A stretch of DNA of 64,000 bases from Microbacterium hominis NBRC 15708 (GTDB lineage: Bacteria > Actinomycetota > Actinomycetes > Actinomycetales > Microbacteriaceae), in the NCBI RefSeq assembly GCF_001592125.1, contig NZ_BCWI01000003.1:30070-94069 (forward strand). Direction: 5' to 3'. Below the pieces are notes generated by a model. It did no database searches and was not told where the DNA came from. It saw only the letters and a program-made list of their open reading frames with translations. This document shows, one piece after another, positions 35,479 through 43,877 of the stretch. The position numbers and the translations under genes are program-made. Position 1 is the stretch's first letter. Each line of letters starts with the position of its first letter.

Positions 35479-38400
35479 AGCTGCGCACGACCCTCGTCCG
35501 ACCCGGGGGAGAACCCGAGGATCTCGTCATCAACGCCGACGCCGACGCGACCGTCGGCGACCTCGCCCGCACCATCGCCGAGGTCGACCCCCGCGGCGGA
35601 GGCGACCCGCGCGAGGACGTCACCCTGGAAGCGTTCGGCACGATCGCGCAGGGACCCGGCGAGGTGCTGGATGCCGCGGCATCCGTCGCCCACGTCCAGC
35701 TCGGCGCGGGGTCGGCGATCCGGGTCGTCCCGGCCGGCTACCAGCCGCGACAGCGCGTCGGCGAGGTGGAGATCGTGTCCGGGCCCGGCGCCGGGACGAC
35801 GATCCCGCTGGAGCGGACGGTCGTGATCATCGGTCGCGACCCGCAGTGCGACATCGTGCTGGACGACCCGCTCGTCTCGAAGCGGCACGCCCGGCTCGAG
35901 GTGGGGCAGGGACGGGCCGAGCTCGTCGACCTCAACTCGGCCAACGGCATCCTCGTCGACGGCGCACCGGTCACCTATCTGACCGCCGCCGACGGCGAGA
36001 TCGACGCCGTCCTGGGCGACACGCGCGTGCGCATCACCGCGGCCGGAGATGCGACCGTCGCGCCCTCGACCTGGCGGCAGGTCCCGTTCGTGCGCTCGCC
36101 GCGGGTCGAGGCCCGCTACCTCGGCGAGGAGCTGCCGGGCACCGACCTGCCCGTGCCGCCCGCGCCGCAGATGTTCCCGTGGCTCGCGATGATCGCGCCC
36201 GTGATCATGGGTGCGGTGCTGTTCTTCGTGATGAGGAACCCGATGGCGCTCGTGTTCGTGGCGGCATCCCCGCTGCTGATGCTGGGCACGTGGCTGACGA
36301 CGCGCCTGCAGGGGCGCGCGCAGCTGCAGCGCGACAAGGACCGCTTCGAGCAGCAGCTGACGCGGCTCTCCTCGCGCCTGGAGCAGGAGCGCGAGACCGA
36401 GCGTCGCGTCCGCCGCGGCGAGGTGCCCGAGCTCGACCCGATCTGCGCCGACGCGCTCGCCGCCGGTCCGCTGGTCTGGACGCGCCGGCCCGAGCACTGG
36501 TCGTTCCTGCACGTGCGTCTGGGCGACGGCACCGCTGCGAGCCGCAACACGGTCGCGGAGTCCACCAAGCGCGATGCGGCGATCCCCTCGTATGTCGACC
36601 GTCTCGACGAGGTCGTCGAGGCCTTCCGCGAGGTCGACGACGTGCCGATCCTCGAATCGCTCGCCGAGGCGGGGGCGATCGGCATCGCGGGGGCGACCGC
36701 GCGCGTCGGCGACACCGCCCGCGCGCTCCTGGCACAGACGGCGGGTCTGCACGCACCGTCGGATGTCCACATCGTCGCCTTCGTGGGCCCCGCCACCCGC
36801 GCGGCGCTCGCCGACCTGAAGTGGCTGCCGCACACGTGGGCCGCCGAGGACGCCCTGGGCACGGCACCCATCGCCGACAACGCCGCGACCGCCTCGCGGC
36901 TGCTCGCGCAGCTCGAGGAGCTCGTCGACACCCGCACGAAGCGGCTGCGGCGGCTGCGGGCCCTCAAGGCGACGGATGCCGCGACCTCCGCCGGTGCCGA
37001 GGTGGGCGAGTCCCGCGGGCGCGAGGAGGAGATGCCGCTTCCGGCATATGTCGTCATCATCACGCCCGACGCCCCCGTCGACCGCGGCCGGCTGATCCAG
37101 CTCAGCGAGCGGGCCGCCGGCAGCGGCGTCGTCCCGGTGTGGGCCGTCTCGAAGGTGGAGCACCTGCCCGCGGCCTGCCGCACGTGGGTCGAACTGCCCG
37201 CCGACGGCGATGCGAGCGCGCACTTCGTGCGCCTGGGCGCCGTCGTCGCGCCGCTGCGCGTCGAGGCTCTCGACGCCGCGCGCTTCGGCGTCGTCGCCCG
37301 GGCGCTCGCGCGCATCACCGACATCGGCGACGTCGCCGAGGATGCCGGTGACGTGCCGCGCACGATCCCGCTGCTGCAGCTGCTGGGCCCCGACATGGCG
37401 ACCAGCGCCGACGCCGTGATCGACCGCTGGACGCAGAACGCGTCGATCCGCGCGACGCGCTCCGGCGCCGGCTACCAGCCGAAGCTGCGCGCCCTCGTGG
37501 GCCAGGGGGCGCAGGGAGCGCTGCACCTCGATCTCCGCCAGCAGGGCCCGCACGCCCTCGTCGGTGGGACGACCGGCTCGGGCAAGAGCGAGTTCCTGCA
37601 GGCGTGGGTGCTCGGCATGGCCGCCGAGTACAGCCCGGAGCGCGTGACGTTCCTCTTCGTCGACTACAAGGGCGGGTCGGCCTTCGCCGACTGCGTCAAC
37701 CTGCCGCACTGCGTGGGTCTCGTCACCGACCTGAGTCCGCACCTGGTCCGCCGCGCCCTGACGAGCCTGCGCGCCGAGCTGCACCACCGCGAGCACCTCT
37801 TCAACCGCAAGAAGGCCAAGGACCTCCTCGAGCTCGAGAAGGCCGCCGATCCCGATGCGCCGCCCGCCCTCGTGCTCGTGATCGACGAGTTCGCCGCCCT
37901 CGCCAAAGAGGTGCCCGAGTTCGTGGACGGTGTCGTCGACATCGCCCAGCGCGGGCGCTCCCTCGGCATCCACCTCATCATGGCGACGCAGCGTCCGGCC
38001 GGTGTCATCAAGGACAACCTGCGTGCCAACACGAACCTCCGCGTGGCCCTCCGCATGGCCGACGAGACCGACTCGGACGACGTCATCGGCTCGAAGGAGG
38101 CCGCGCTGTTCGACCCGGGCATCCCCGGGCGCGGCATCGCGAAGACCGGACCGGGCCGCATGAGCCTCTTCCAGTCGGCCTACTCCGGCGGCTGGAGCCT
38201 GCGCGCCGAGCCCGAGCCGGCGGTGGAGGTCCGCCCGTTCCTGCTCGGCGAGGCGCCCCTGTGGGAGAAGCCCGCGGTCTCCGAGGCCCCCGCCGAGACC
38301 GAGGATCTGGGCCCGAACGACCAGCAGCTCCTGGTCGCCCGCTTCGGCGACGCGGCCCAGCTGGCCCGCATCGCTCCGCCGCGCCGCCCGTGGCTCGACG

Positions 38401-39959
38401 AGCTCGCGCGGACGTTCGACCAGACCAAGCTGCACCAGCGCACCGACGCGCGGCTGGTGCTCGGTGTCGTCGACGTGCCCGAGCGCCAGGACCAGGTGCC
38501 GTTCTTCTTCGAACCCGACACCGAGGGCCACCTCGCCGTCTTCGGCACGGGCGGCTCCGGCAAGTCGGTGGCGCTGCGCACGCTCGCCGTCTCGGCCGGG
38601 ATCACGCCGCGCGGCGGTCCCGTGCACGTGTACGGGCTGGATGCCGCCACCGGCGGACTGCGCATGCTGGAGTCGCTGCCGCATGTCGGCGCGGTGATCT
38701 CGGGCGACGACACCGAGCGCATCGAGCGGCTGTTCGGGATGCTGCGGGCCGAGCTCGACCGCCGCGGCGACGCGTACGCGGCGTCCGGCGCGTCGACCCT
38801 CACCGAGTACCGCACGCTCGCCGGCCGCGGCGACGAGCCGCGCATCCTGCTGCTCGTCGACGGCTTCCCCGCCTTCCGCTCCGCCTTCGAGGGCGTGCCC
38901 GGTCGCGCGGAGTCCTACCGCGCGTTCCAGCAGGTGCTCACCGACGGTCGTGGCCTCGGCATCCACGTGGCCCTCACGGCCGACCGCGGGCAGAGCGTGC
39001 CCACCTCGCTGCAGGCCATGATCCAGCGCCGCATCGTGCTGCGCATGGCGGATGAGGACGGCTACGCGCTGCTCGGGATGCCGCGCGACATCCTCGGGCC
39101 CGACGCGGCGCCGGGGCGGGCGATCGTCGACGACCACGAAGCGCAGATCGCCGTGATCGGCGGCACCGCGAGCACGAAGGACCAGTCGCTGGCGATCGAT
39201 CGTATGGCCGAGGCGATGATCCGCCGCGGCACGACGCCCGCCCCCGGCATCCGCGCGCTTCCCGTCGAGTACGCGATCGACGAGCTGCCGCCGACGGCGG
39301 GCACGGGGGTCGCCATCGGCCTGTCCGACCTCGATCTCGGCCCCTACGGCATCGAGCCGGCGGGCACGTTCATCGTGGCGGGCTCGCCCGGTGCCGGACG
39401 CTCCAACGCCGCCGCCGCCATCGTCCGCCAGACCCTGCGCGCACGGCCCGACACGGCCGCCTTCTACATCGGCGATCGCCGTTCCCCGGTGCAGGATGCC
39501 GTCGCGTGGACGGCCACCGCCGAATCCGCCTCGGCGGCGATGGCTGTGCTCGGTGCCGTCGACGAGGCCGCCGACCGCACCGCGGACGGCGGCGCCGTGC
39601 CGATCGTCGTGCTCGAGGGCATCGGCGAGTTCGCCACCTCTCTCATCGAGATGAACCTCTCCACCCTCGTGAAGCGCGCGGGCCGCGGCGAGGTCTTCTT
39701 CGTCGTCGTCGGCGAGATGAGCGAGTGGACGACGAACTTCGGCCTGCTCGGCGAGATCAAGGCGGCGCGCCGCGGCGTGGTGCTCCAGCCGGAGACCATC
39801 GACGGCGAGGTCGTGCTCAAGACCCCGTTCCCGCGCCTCGTCCGCGGCGAGCTGCCCGTCGGGCGCGGCATCCTCGCCCACCGCGGCAAGACGGTGCGCA
39901 TCCAGTTCCCGATCGCGACCGCGGCGGCCGAGCTGGCGGCGACGGGAGCCGTCTCGTGA
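35475..39959 (+). CDS. EccC/EssC-type FtsK/SpoIIIE secretion ATPase with ubiquitin-like and FHA domains
   Basis: 1494 aa. Order: ubiquitin-like (YukD/EsaB-type) domain ~1-90; FHA domain ~95-190 (IIGRDPQCDIVLDDPLVSKR, NSANGILVDG); two membrane helices ~233-275; three FtsK-like ATPase domains. D1 has Walker A GGTTGSGKSE (~697) and Walker B LVLVIDEFAAL (~800), both intact. D2 has GTGGSGKSV (~1025) but LLLVDGFPAF lacks the Walker B Glu. D3 has GSPGAGRSN (~1302), with Arg for the Walker A Lys. It is the motor that recognises WXG100-type substrates in type VII secretion. FHA at the N-terminus recalls Firmicutes EssC; the ubiquitin-like domain is a separate protein there. Only D1 is likely to hydrolyse ATP. 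Confidence 0.92.
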   Translation: MKLRTTLVRPGGEPEDLVINADADATVGDLARTIAEVDPRGGGDPREDVTLEAFGTIAQGPGEVLDAAASVAHVQLGAGSAIRVVPAGYQPRQRVGEVEIVSGPGAGTTIPLERTVVIIGRDPQCDIVLDDPLVSKRHARLEVGQGRAELVDLNSANGILVDGAPVTYLTAADGEIDAVLGDTRVRITAAGDATVAPSTWRQVPFVRSPRVEARYLGEELPGTDLPVPPAPQMFPWLAMIAPVIMGAVLFFVMRNPMALVFVAASPLLMLGTWLTTRLQGRAQLQRDKDRFEQQLTRLSSRLEQERETERRVRRGEVPELDPICADALAAGPLVWTRRPEHWSFLHVRLGDGTAASRNTVAESTKRDAAIPSYVDRLDEVVEAFREVDDVPILESLAEAGAIGIAGATARVGDTARALLAQTAGLHAPSDVHIVAFVGPATRAALADLKWLPHTWAAEDALGTAPIADNAATASRLLAQLEELVDTRTKRLRRLRALKATDAATSAGAEVGESRGREEEMPLPAYVVIITPDAPVDRGRLIQLSERAAGSGVVPVWAVSKVEHLPAACRTWVELPADGDASAHFVRLGAVVAPLRVEALDAARFGVVARALARITDIGDVAEDAGDVPRTIPLLQLLGPDMATSADAVIDRWTQNASIRATRSGAGYQPKLRALVGQGAQGALHLDLRQQGPHALVGGTTGSGKSEFLQAWVLGMAAEYSPERVTFLFVDYKGGSAFADCVNLPHCVGLVTDLSPHLVRRALTSLRAELHHREHLFNRKKAKDLLELEKAADPDAPPALVLVIDEFAALAKEVPEFVDGVVDIAQRGRSLGIHLIMATQRPAGVIKDNLRANTNLRVALRMADETDSDDVIGSKEAALFDPGIPGRGIAKTGPGRMSLFQSAYSGGWSLRAEPEPAVEVRPFLLGEAPLWEKPAVSEAPAETEDLGPNDQQLLVARFGDAAQLARIAPPRRPWLDELARTFDQTKLHQRTDARLVLGVVDVPERQDQVPFFFEPDTEGHLAVFGTGGSGKSVALRTLAVSAGITPRGGPVHVYGLDAATGGLRMLESLPHVGAVISGDDTERIERLFGMLRAELDRRGDAYAASGASTLTEYRTLAGRGDEPRILLLVDGFPAFRSAFEGVPGRAESYRAFQQVLTDGRGLGIHVALTADRGQSVPTSLQAMIQRRIVLRMADEDGYALLGMPRDILGPDAAPGRAIVDDHEAQIAVIGGTASTKDQSLAIDRMAEAMIRRGTTPAPGIRALPVEYAIDELPPTAGTGVAIGLSDLDLGPYGIEPAGTFIVAGSPGAGRSNAAAAIVRQTLRARPDTAAFYIGDRRSPVQDAVAWTATAESASAAMAVLGAVDEAADRTADGGAVPIVVLEGIGEFATSLIEMNLSTLVKRAGRGEVFFVVVGEMSEWTTNFGLLGEIKAARRGVVLQPETIDGEVVLKTPFPRLVRGELPVGRGILAHRGKTVRIQFPIATAAAELAATGAVS

Positions 39960-39994
39960 CGGGGCGCGCGAACGTCGCCCGCACGGAGCGCTCA

Positions 39995-40039
39995 TGGGGA
40001 GTTCTGCCCATGGTCACGGGCGGCACCGCCGCCTATCGT
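39995..40039 (+). promoter_or_regulatory. Regulatory element 2 of the type VII-like locus
   Basis: TGGGGAGTTCTGCCCATG (39995-40012) then GCACCGCC (40023-40030) and a -10-like TATCGT (40034-40039), 54-98 bp before the WXG100 gene. Same core and downstream word as at 18351. It gives the substrate gene its own promoter in addition to read-through. Confidence 0.6.
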
Positions 40040-40092
40040 CGAAACAACAAGACCTCCCGGCACACCGGCCGGGCCAGATGAAAGGGGCCCTC

Positions 40093-40389
40093 ATGGCCAA
40101 TCTGAATGTCACCTACGACCAGATGAACTCGGCCGCTTCGCGCCTGCGTGACGGCCAGAGCGAGCTCGAGGCGAACCTCCAGCGCCTGCGTCAGCTGGTC
40201 GCCCAGCTGGTCCAGGACGGCTTCACCACGAGCCGTGCCTCGGGCGCGTTCGACGCCTCGTACACCGAGTTCACCACCGGTGCGACCAAGACGGTCCAGG
40301 GCATCGAGGGCATGGCCGCCTTCCTCGAGAAGGCCGCTCAGGCCCTCCAGTCGACGGACGAGCAGCTCGCCAGCCAGCTCGGTCAGTGA
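40093..40389 (+). CDS. WXG100-like type VII secretion substrate
   Basis: 98 aa from the ATG at 40093 (GAAAGGGG upstream). It is an all-helical hairpin of the ESAT-6 size. Helix 1 is LNVTYDQMNSAASRLRDGQS..LQRLRQLVAQL, the turn is DGFTTSRASGAF, and helix 2 is YTEFTTGATKTVQGIEGMAAFLEKAAQAL. There is no Trp in the protein; the turn has Phe-Thr-Thr where Trp-x-Gly is expected. Position right after the EccC-type ATPase and size make it the probable secreted substrate or a structural co-factor. Only one WXG100-like gene is in view, so it probably homodimerises. A strong double terminator follows. Confidence 0.85.
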   Translation: MANLNVTYDQMNSAASRLRDGQSELEANLQRLRQLVAQLVQDGFTTSRASGAFDASYTEFTTGATKTVQGIEGMAAFLEKAAQALQSTDEQLASQLGQ

Positions 40390-40394
40390 TGTCG

Positions 40395-40424
40395 ACCTGC
40401 GGAGCGCGCCCGCGCTCCGCAGGT
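40395..40424 (+). terminator. Strong hairpin terminator at the end of the type VII-like locus
   Basis: ACCTGCGGAGCGCG pairs with CGCGCTCCGCAGGT, a 14-bp perfect stem with TT after it, directly behind the WXG100 gene. Confidence 0.85.
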
Positions 40425-40428
40425 TCAC

Positions 40429-40473
40429 GAGGCCTTCCACCCCGGTGCTCCGACGCCGTGGGTGGAGGGCCTC
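40429..40473. terminator. Second, bidirectional hairpin between convergent genes
   Basis: GAGGCCTTCCACCC near 40429 pairs imperfectly with GGGTGGAGGGCCTC ending at 40473. It sits between the plus-strand WXG100 gene and the minus-strand gene ending at 40510, and can serve both. Confidence 0.6.
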
Positions 40474-40509
40474 GCGAACCTCGGGGGACGACGACCGCCG
40501 CCGGAGGCG

Positions 40510-40947
40510 TCAGCCGCGGGAGTGGCCGAGCACCTTCACGATGATCCCGCGGCGGCGCAGCTCGGCGATCGCGTGGGTCTCCTCGTCGACCGTGCGCCCG
40601 AGGGCGTGCTTGTCGGCCACGACGACCACGTCGCCCGACACCAGTCGGCCGAACAGGCGCGTGAGGCGCTCCGACCAGCTCTCGCCGGTTTCGGGGGCGG
40701 GATGCCGGAAGCCCTCGATCGGCACCCCGAACTCCGCCAGGGCGTCGCGCTGGGCGATCACGGACGGCAGGTCGTCGCGGGCGACCACGAGCCCCACCAG
40801 TCGCGAGCCCGCCGGACGGGCGGCCCACCAGTCGGTGCCCGAGACGACCACGGGCACCGCGGAGGTGACCGCGGGCAGCGCGATCGACTCCGCGTAGTCG
40901 GCGGGGGCGCGCTGGTCGTCCGGATGCGGGGTGCTCACGGCATCCAT
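40510..40947 (-). CDS. Resolvase-like protein lacking the catalytic Ser
   Basis: 145 aa from the ATG at 40947. Its second half resembles the N-terminal catalytic domain of serine recombinases: SRLVGLVVARDDLPSVIAQ corresponds to the usual YARVSTxxQ region, and LFGRLVSGDVVVVADKHALGRT to the LxEGDTLVVxxLDRLGRS region. Where active enzymes have Arg-Val-Ser, this one has Val-Ala-Arg, so no nucleophile is present. The DNA-binding domain is also absent. It may be a domesticated fold with a regulatory role or a decayed gene, but it is open and well translated. Its 5' neighbour is the antiporter gene, same strand, 49 bp away. Confidence 0.6.
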   Translation of the reverse strand: MDAVSTPHPDDQRAPADYAESIALPAVTSAVPVVVSGTDWWAARPAGSRLVGLVVARDDLPSVIAQRDALAEFGVPIEGFRHPAPETGESWSERLTRLFGRLVSGDVVVVADKHALGRTVDEETHAIAELRRRGIIVKVLGHSRG

Positions 40948-40996
40948 TCTGTCCCACGGCGCCGACACGCACGTGTGCGACGTGCAGCGGCGCGCG

Positions 40997-42820
40997 TCAG
41001 TCGTCCTCGAGGCGGCGCAGCTGCATGCTCAGCTGGTCGGCGTCGAGCTGTGCGAGGGCGTGGCGCAGCGCCGCGGACGAGTACGACCCCTCCCGCGAGA
41101 CGTCGACGAGCCGCTCCCGCATCGCCTCGATCAGCGCGATCCGCAGGTCGATCACGCCGGCCGAGCTGATCTCGGGCGACTCGATCCGGGGAGCGCTCAT
41201 CCGCTCGGCCAGCTTCGCGAGCACCTCCGGCGGGTAGGGCACGCCGCTCGCATCCGCCAGCCCGGGCGTGCGCAGCCGCGCGAGGGCGGCTTCGCGCAGC
41301 TCGTCGTCCAGCCGCTCGCCCTCCTCCGCCGAGCCGCCGTCGCCCGTGCTCGCGGGGATCTTCAGCATGCGGATCACCCAGGGGAGGGTGAGCCCCTGCA
41401 CCATGAGGCTGACGAGGGCGACGACGAACGCGATGAAGATCAGCAGCTCCCGCGCGGGGGTGGACGGCTCGAGCGTCTGGGCTGCCGCGAGCGTGACGAC
41501 GCCGCGCATCCCGGCCCAGACGATGACCACCCCGTCCTTCCACCCGAGGGGCGAGCCCTGGTAGTAGTCCATGTCGTTGAGCACACGGCCGATCCGCGCC
41601 CGGAGCCCTTCGACGCGCTGCTGCGTGGCGGCGGCATCCGGCTCTCGACGTGCGACGCGACGGGCCAGGCGGCGGGCGGTGCCGCGCGCCGTGCGTCGCA
41701 GCAGCCCCGGCCGCTCCCCGCCGGCGGGGTCCCCGTCCTCGCGCGGCGGTCTCAGCTCGCGCAGATCGCTCGTGCCCGGATCGAAGGCGTCGAGGCGGTC
41801 GCTGAACGCCTGCAGCCGGTCGCGCTGCATCCGCCGGGCGCGGCGGTCGATGAGGAACACGAGTCCCGACACGTAGAGCGCGCGCATGGCCAGCACGATC
41901 GCGAGCGCCACCAGTGCCAGCGTGATGCCGATGCCCACACCGTTGTGCTTGTCGATGTTGCCGGTGACGATGTCGCGCAGCTCGAGCCCCATGATGAGGA
42001 AGACCGCGCCCTCCAGCAGCAGCTCGAGGGTGTGCCAGTTCAGCTCGTCGGAGACCCGCTGCTCGGGGGTCGACCACCGTGCGGCACCCTGACCGGTCGT
42101 GATGCCCGCGGCCACGGCGGCCACGAGGCCCGAGCCGCCCAGGTGCTCGGTGGGCAGGTACGCGATGAACGGCACGATGAAGCCGATCGCCGTGTTGGCG
42201 ACCGGCTCGCCGATCCACCGCCGTATCCGCAGGGTGAGCACGCCCACGGTGACGCCGATGACGACCGCGACCAGCACGCCCCACGCGAACGCGCCGATCG
42301 TGCTGCCCAGCGAGAACCCCGCCGCGGATGCCGCCACGGCGCTGCGCAGCAGCACGAGCGCGGTGGCGTCGTTCAGCAGGCTCTCGCCCTCCAGCATCGT
42401 GATGACCCGCGGCGCGATGCCGAGCTTCTTCGCGATCGAGGTGGCGACGGCATCCGTGGGACTGAGGATGGCGCCGAGGGCGACGGCGAGCGCGAAGTCG
42501 AGTCCCGGGATGGCGAAGTAGAACAGGGTGCCGAGGGCCAGGGCGCTGATGACGACGAGCACGACGGCCAGGCCCGCGATCGGCATCGCGTCGCGACGGA
42601 ACTCGACCGCCGGCAGTCGCACGGCCGAGGCGTAGAGCAGGGGCGGGAGGATGCCGACCAGGATGAGGTCCGGCGGCACCGAGAACGCCGGCAGCAGCAG
42701 CGACGCCACGAGACCGATCGCGACGAGGATCAGCGGCCCCGCGACGCCGAGCCGCCGCGCGAGGACCGTCGAGACGCCGATGACCGCGATGCCCGCGATC
42801 AGCCAGGTGAGGTCGCTCAC
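40997..42820 (-). CDS. CPA1-type Na+/H+ antiporter
   Basis: 607 aa. About 12 membrane helices over residues 1-330 and ~430-500, with the CPA1 motifs AILSPTDAVATS and LEGESLLNDATALV, and MRGVVTLAAA in a late helix. A charged cytoplasmic insert lies at ~335-430 and a soluble C-terminal tail of ~100 residues has regulatory character. It exchanges protons for sodium or potassium for pH and salt balance. 7 bp downstream of mdh on the same strand. Confidence 0.93.
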   Translation of the reverse strand: MSDLTWLIAGIAVIGVSTVLARRLGVAGPLILVAIGLVASLLLPAFSVPPDLILVGILPPLLYASAVRLPAVEFRRDAMPIAGLAVVLVVISALALGTLFYFAIPGLDFALAVALGAILSPTDAVATSIAKKLGIAPRVITMLEGESLLNDATALVLLRSAVAASAAGFSLGSTIGAFAWGVLVAVVIGVTVGVLTLRIRRWIGEPVANTAIGFIVPFIAYLPTEHLGGSGLVAAVAAGITTGQGAARWSTPEQRVSDELNWHTLELLLEGAVFLIMGLELRDIVTGNIDKHNGVGIGITLALVALAIVLAMRALYVSGLVFLIDRRARRMQRDRLQAFSDRLDAFDPGTSDLRELRPPREDGDPAGGERPGLLRRTARGTARRLARRVARREPDAAATQQRVEGLRARIGRVLNDMDYYQGSPLGWKDGVVIVWAGMRGVVTLAAAQTLEPSTPARELLIFIAFVVALVSLMVQGLTLPWVIRMLKIPASTGDGGSAEEGERLDDELREAALARLRTPGLADASGVPYPPEVLAKLAERMSAPRIESPEISSAGVIDLRIALIEAMRERLVDVSREGSYSSAALRHALAQLDADQLSMQLRRLEDD

Positions 42821-42827
42821 CGCGGAC

Positions 42828-43832
42828 TCAGATCAGACCGAGGGCGCGCACCGCGTCGCGCTCGGCGACCAGCTCGGCCACCGAGGCGTCGAGGCGGGCG
42901 CGGCCGCGCTCGTCCAGCTCCAGCCCGTCGACGACGCGGTACGCCGTGCCGTCGCTCGTGACCGGCGCCGACGAGTAGAGCCCCGCCGGCACGCCGTACT
43001 CGCCGTGCGACAGGACCGCCGCCGACGTCCAGTCGTCGCCCGTGCCGTGCACGAGGTCGCGGACATGGGAGATCGCAGCGTGGGCCGCCGACGCGGCCGA
43101 CGACGATCCGCGCACCGAGATGATCTCGGCACCGCGCTGGGCGACCCGCGGCACGAACGCCTCGTCGAGCCAGGCGGCGGCCGCCGCGCTGCCGCCGAGA
43201 CGCTCGGCCAGCGCGTCCGTGACCGGGCGTCCCGCCACCGTCGCGTGCGCGACGTCCGGGAACTGCGTCGCCGAGTGGTTGCCCCAGACGATGACGCCGC
43301 GCAGCGCCGCCACCGGCGTCTCCAGCGCGGCGGCGAGCTGGGCGAGCGCGCGGTCGTGGTCGAGGCGCGTCAGCGCGGCGAAGCGCTCGCCCGGGATGTC
43401 GGGGGCGGATGCCGCCGCGATGAGCGCATTGGTGTTGGCGGGGTTGCCGACCACCACGACGCGCACGTCGTCGGCGGCCGCCGCGTTCAGGGCCGCGCCC
43501 TGCGGACCGAAGATGCCCGCGTTGGCCGCCAGCAGGTCGGCGCGCTCCATCCCGGCCGAGCGGGGACGGGCTCCGACGAGCATCGCGATGTTGGCGCCGT
43601 CGAAGGCGACGCGCGGGTCGTCGGTGATCTCGACATCCGCCAGCAGCGGGAACGCGCAGTCCTGCAGCTCCAGTGCGGCCCCTTCGGCGGAGGCGAGCCC
43701 CTGTGGGATCTCCAGCAGGCGCAGACGCACCGGACGGTCGGCGCCGAGCATGTCGCCGGCGGCGATCCGGAACAGCAGCGCGTAGCCGATCTGTCCGCCG
43801 GCTCCGGTCACGGTGACTGTCGTGGCATCCAT
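42828..43832 (-). CDS. mdh: Malate dehydrogenase
   Basis: 334 aa. Rossmann motif [19 protein letters not shown] at the N-terminus, substrate Arg in [18 protein letters not shown]-binding [13 protein letters not shown], catalytic Asp in LTRLDHDRA and catalytic His in [14 protein letters not shown]. This is the actinobacterial group with an N-terminal [15 protein letters not shown]. It interconverts malate and oxaloacetate in the TCA cycle. Length normal. It diverges from the zinc metallopeptidase gene at 43878 with only 45 bp between, so the promoters overlap or one gene uses a very short leader. Confidence 0.96.
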   Translation of the reverse strand: MDATTVTVTGAGGQIGYALLFRIAAGDMLGADRPVRLRLLEIPQGLASAEGAALELQDCAFPLLADVEITDDPRVAFDGANIAMLVGARPRSAGMERADLLAANAGIFGPQGAALNAAAADDVRVVVVGNPANTNALIAAASAPDIPGERFAALTRLDHDRALAQLAAALETPVAALRGVIVWGNHSATQFPDVAHATVAGRPVTDALAERLGGSAAAAAWLDEAFVPRVAQRGAEIISVRGSSSAASAAHAAISHVRDLVHGTGDDWTSAAVLSHGEYGVPAGLYSSAPVTSDGTAYRVVDGLELDERGRARLDASVAELVAERDAVRALGLI

Positions 43833-43877
43833 GGATCTGAGCCTACGGGGGCGAGCCCGGTGGCGGTACGGTGGGGC

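Noticed and set aside
35295..39995. 1566-codon open frame antisense to the FtsK-type ATPase gene
   Set aside because: A composition shadow; the plus-strand frame has three ATPase domains and overlaps its neighbours properly.
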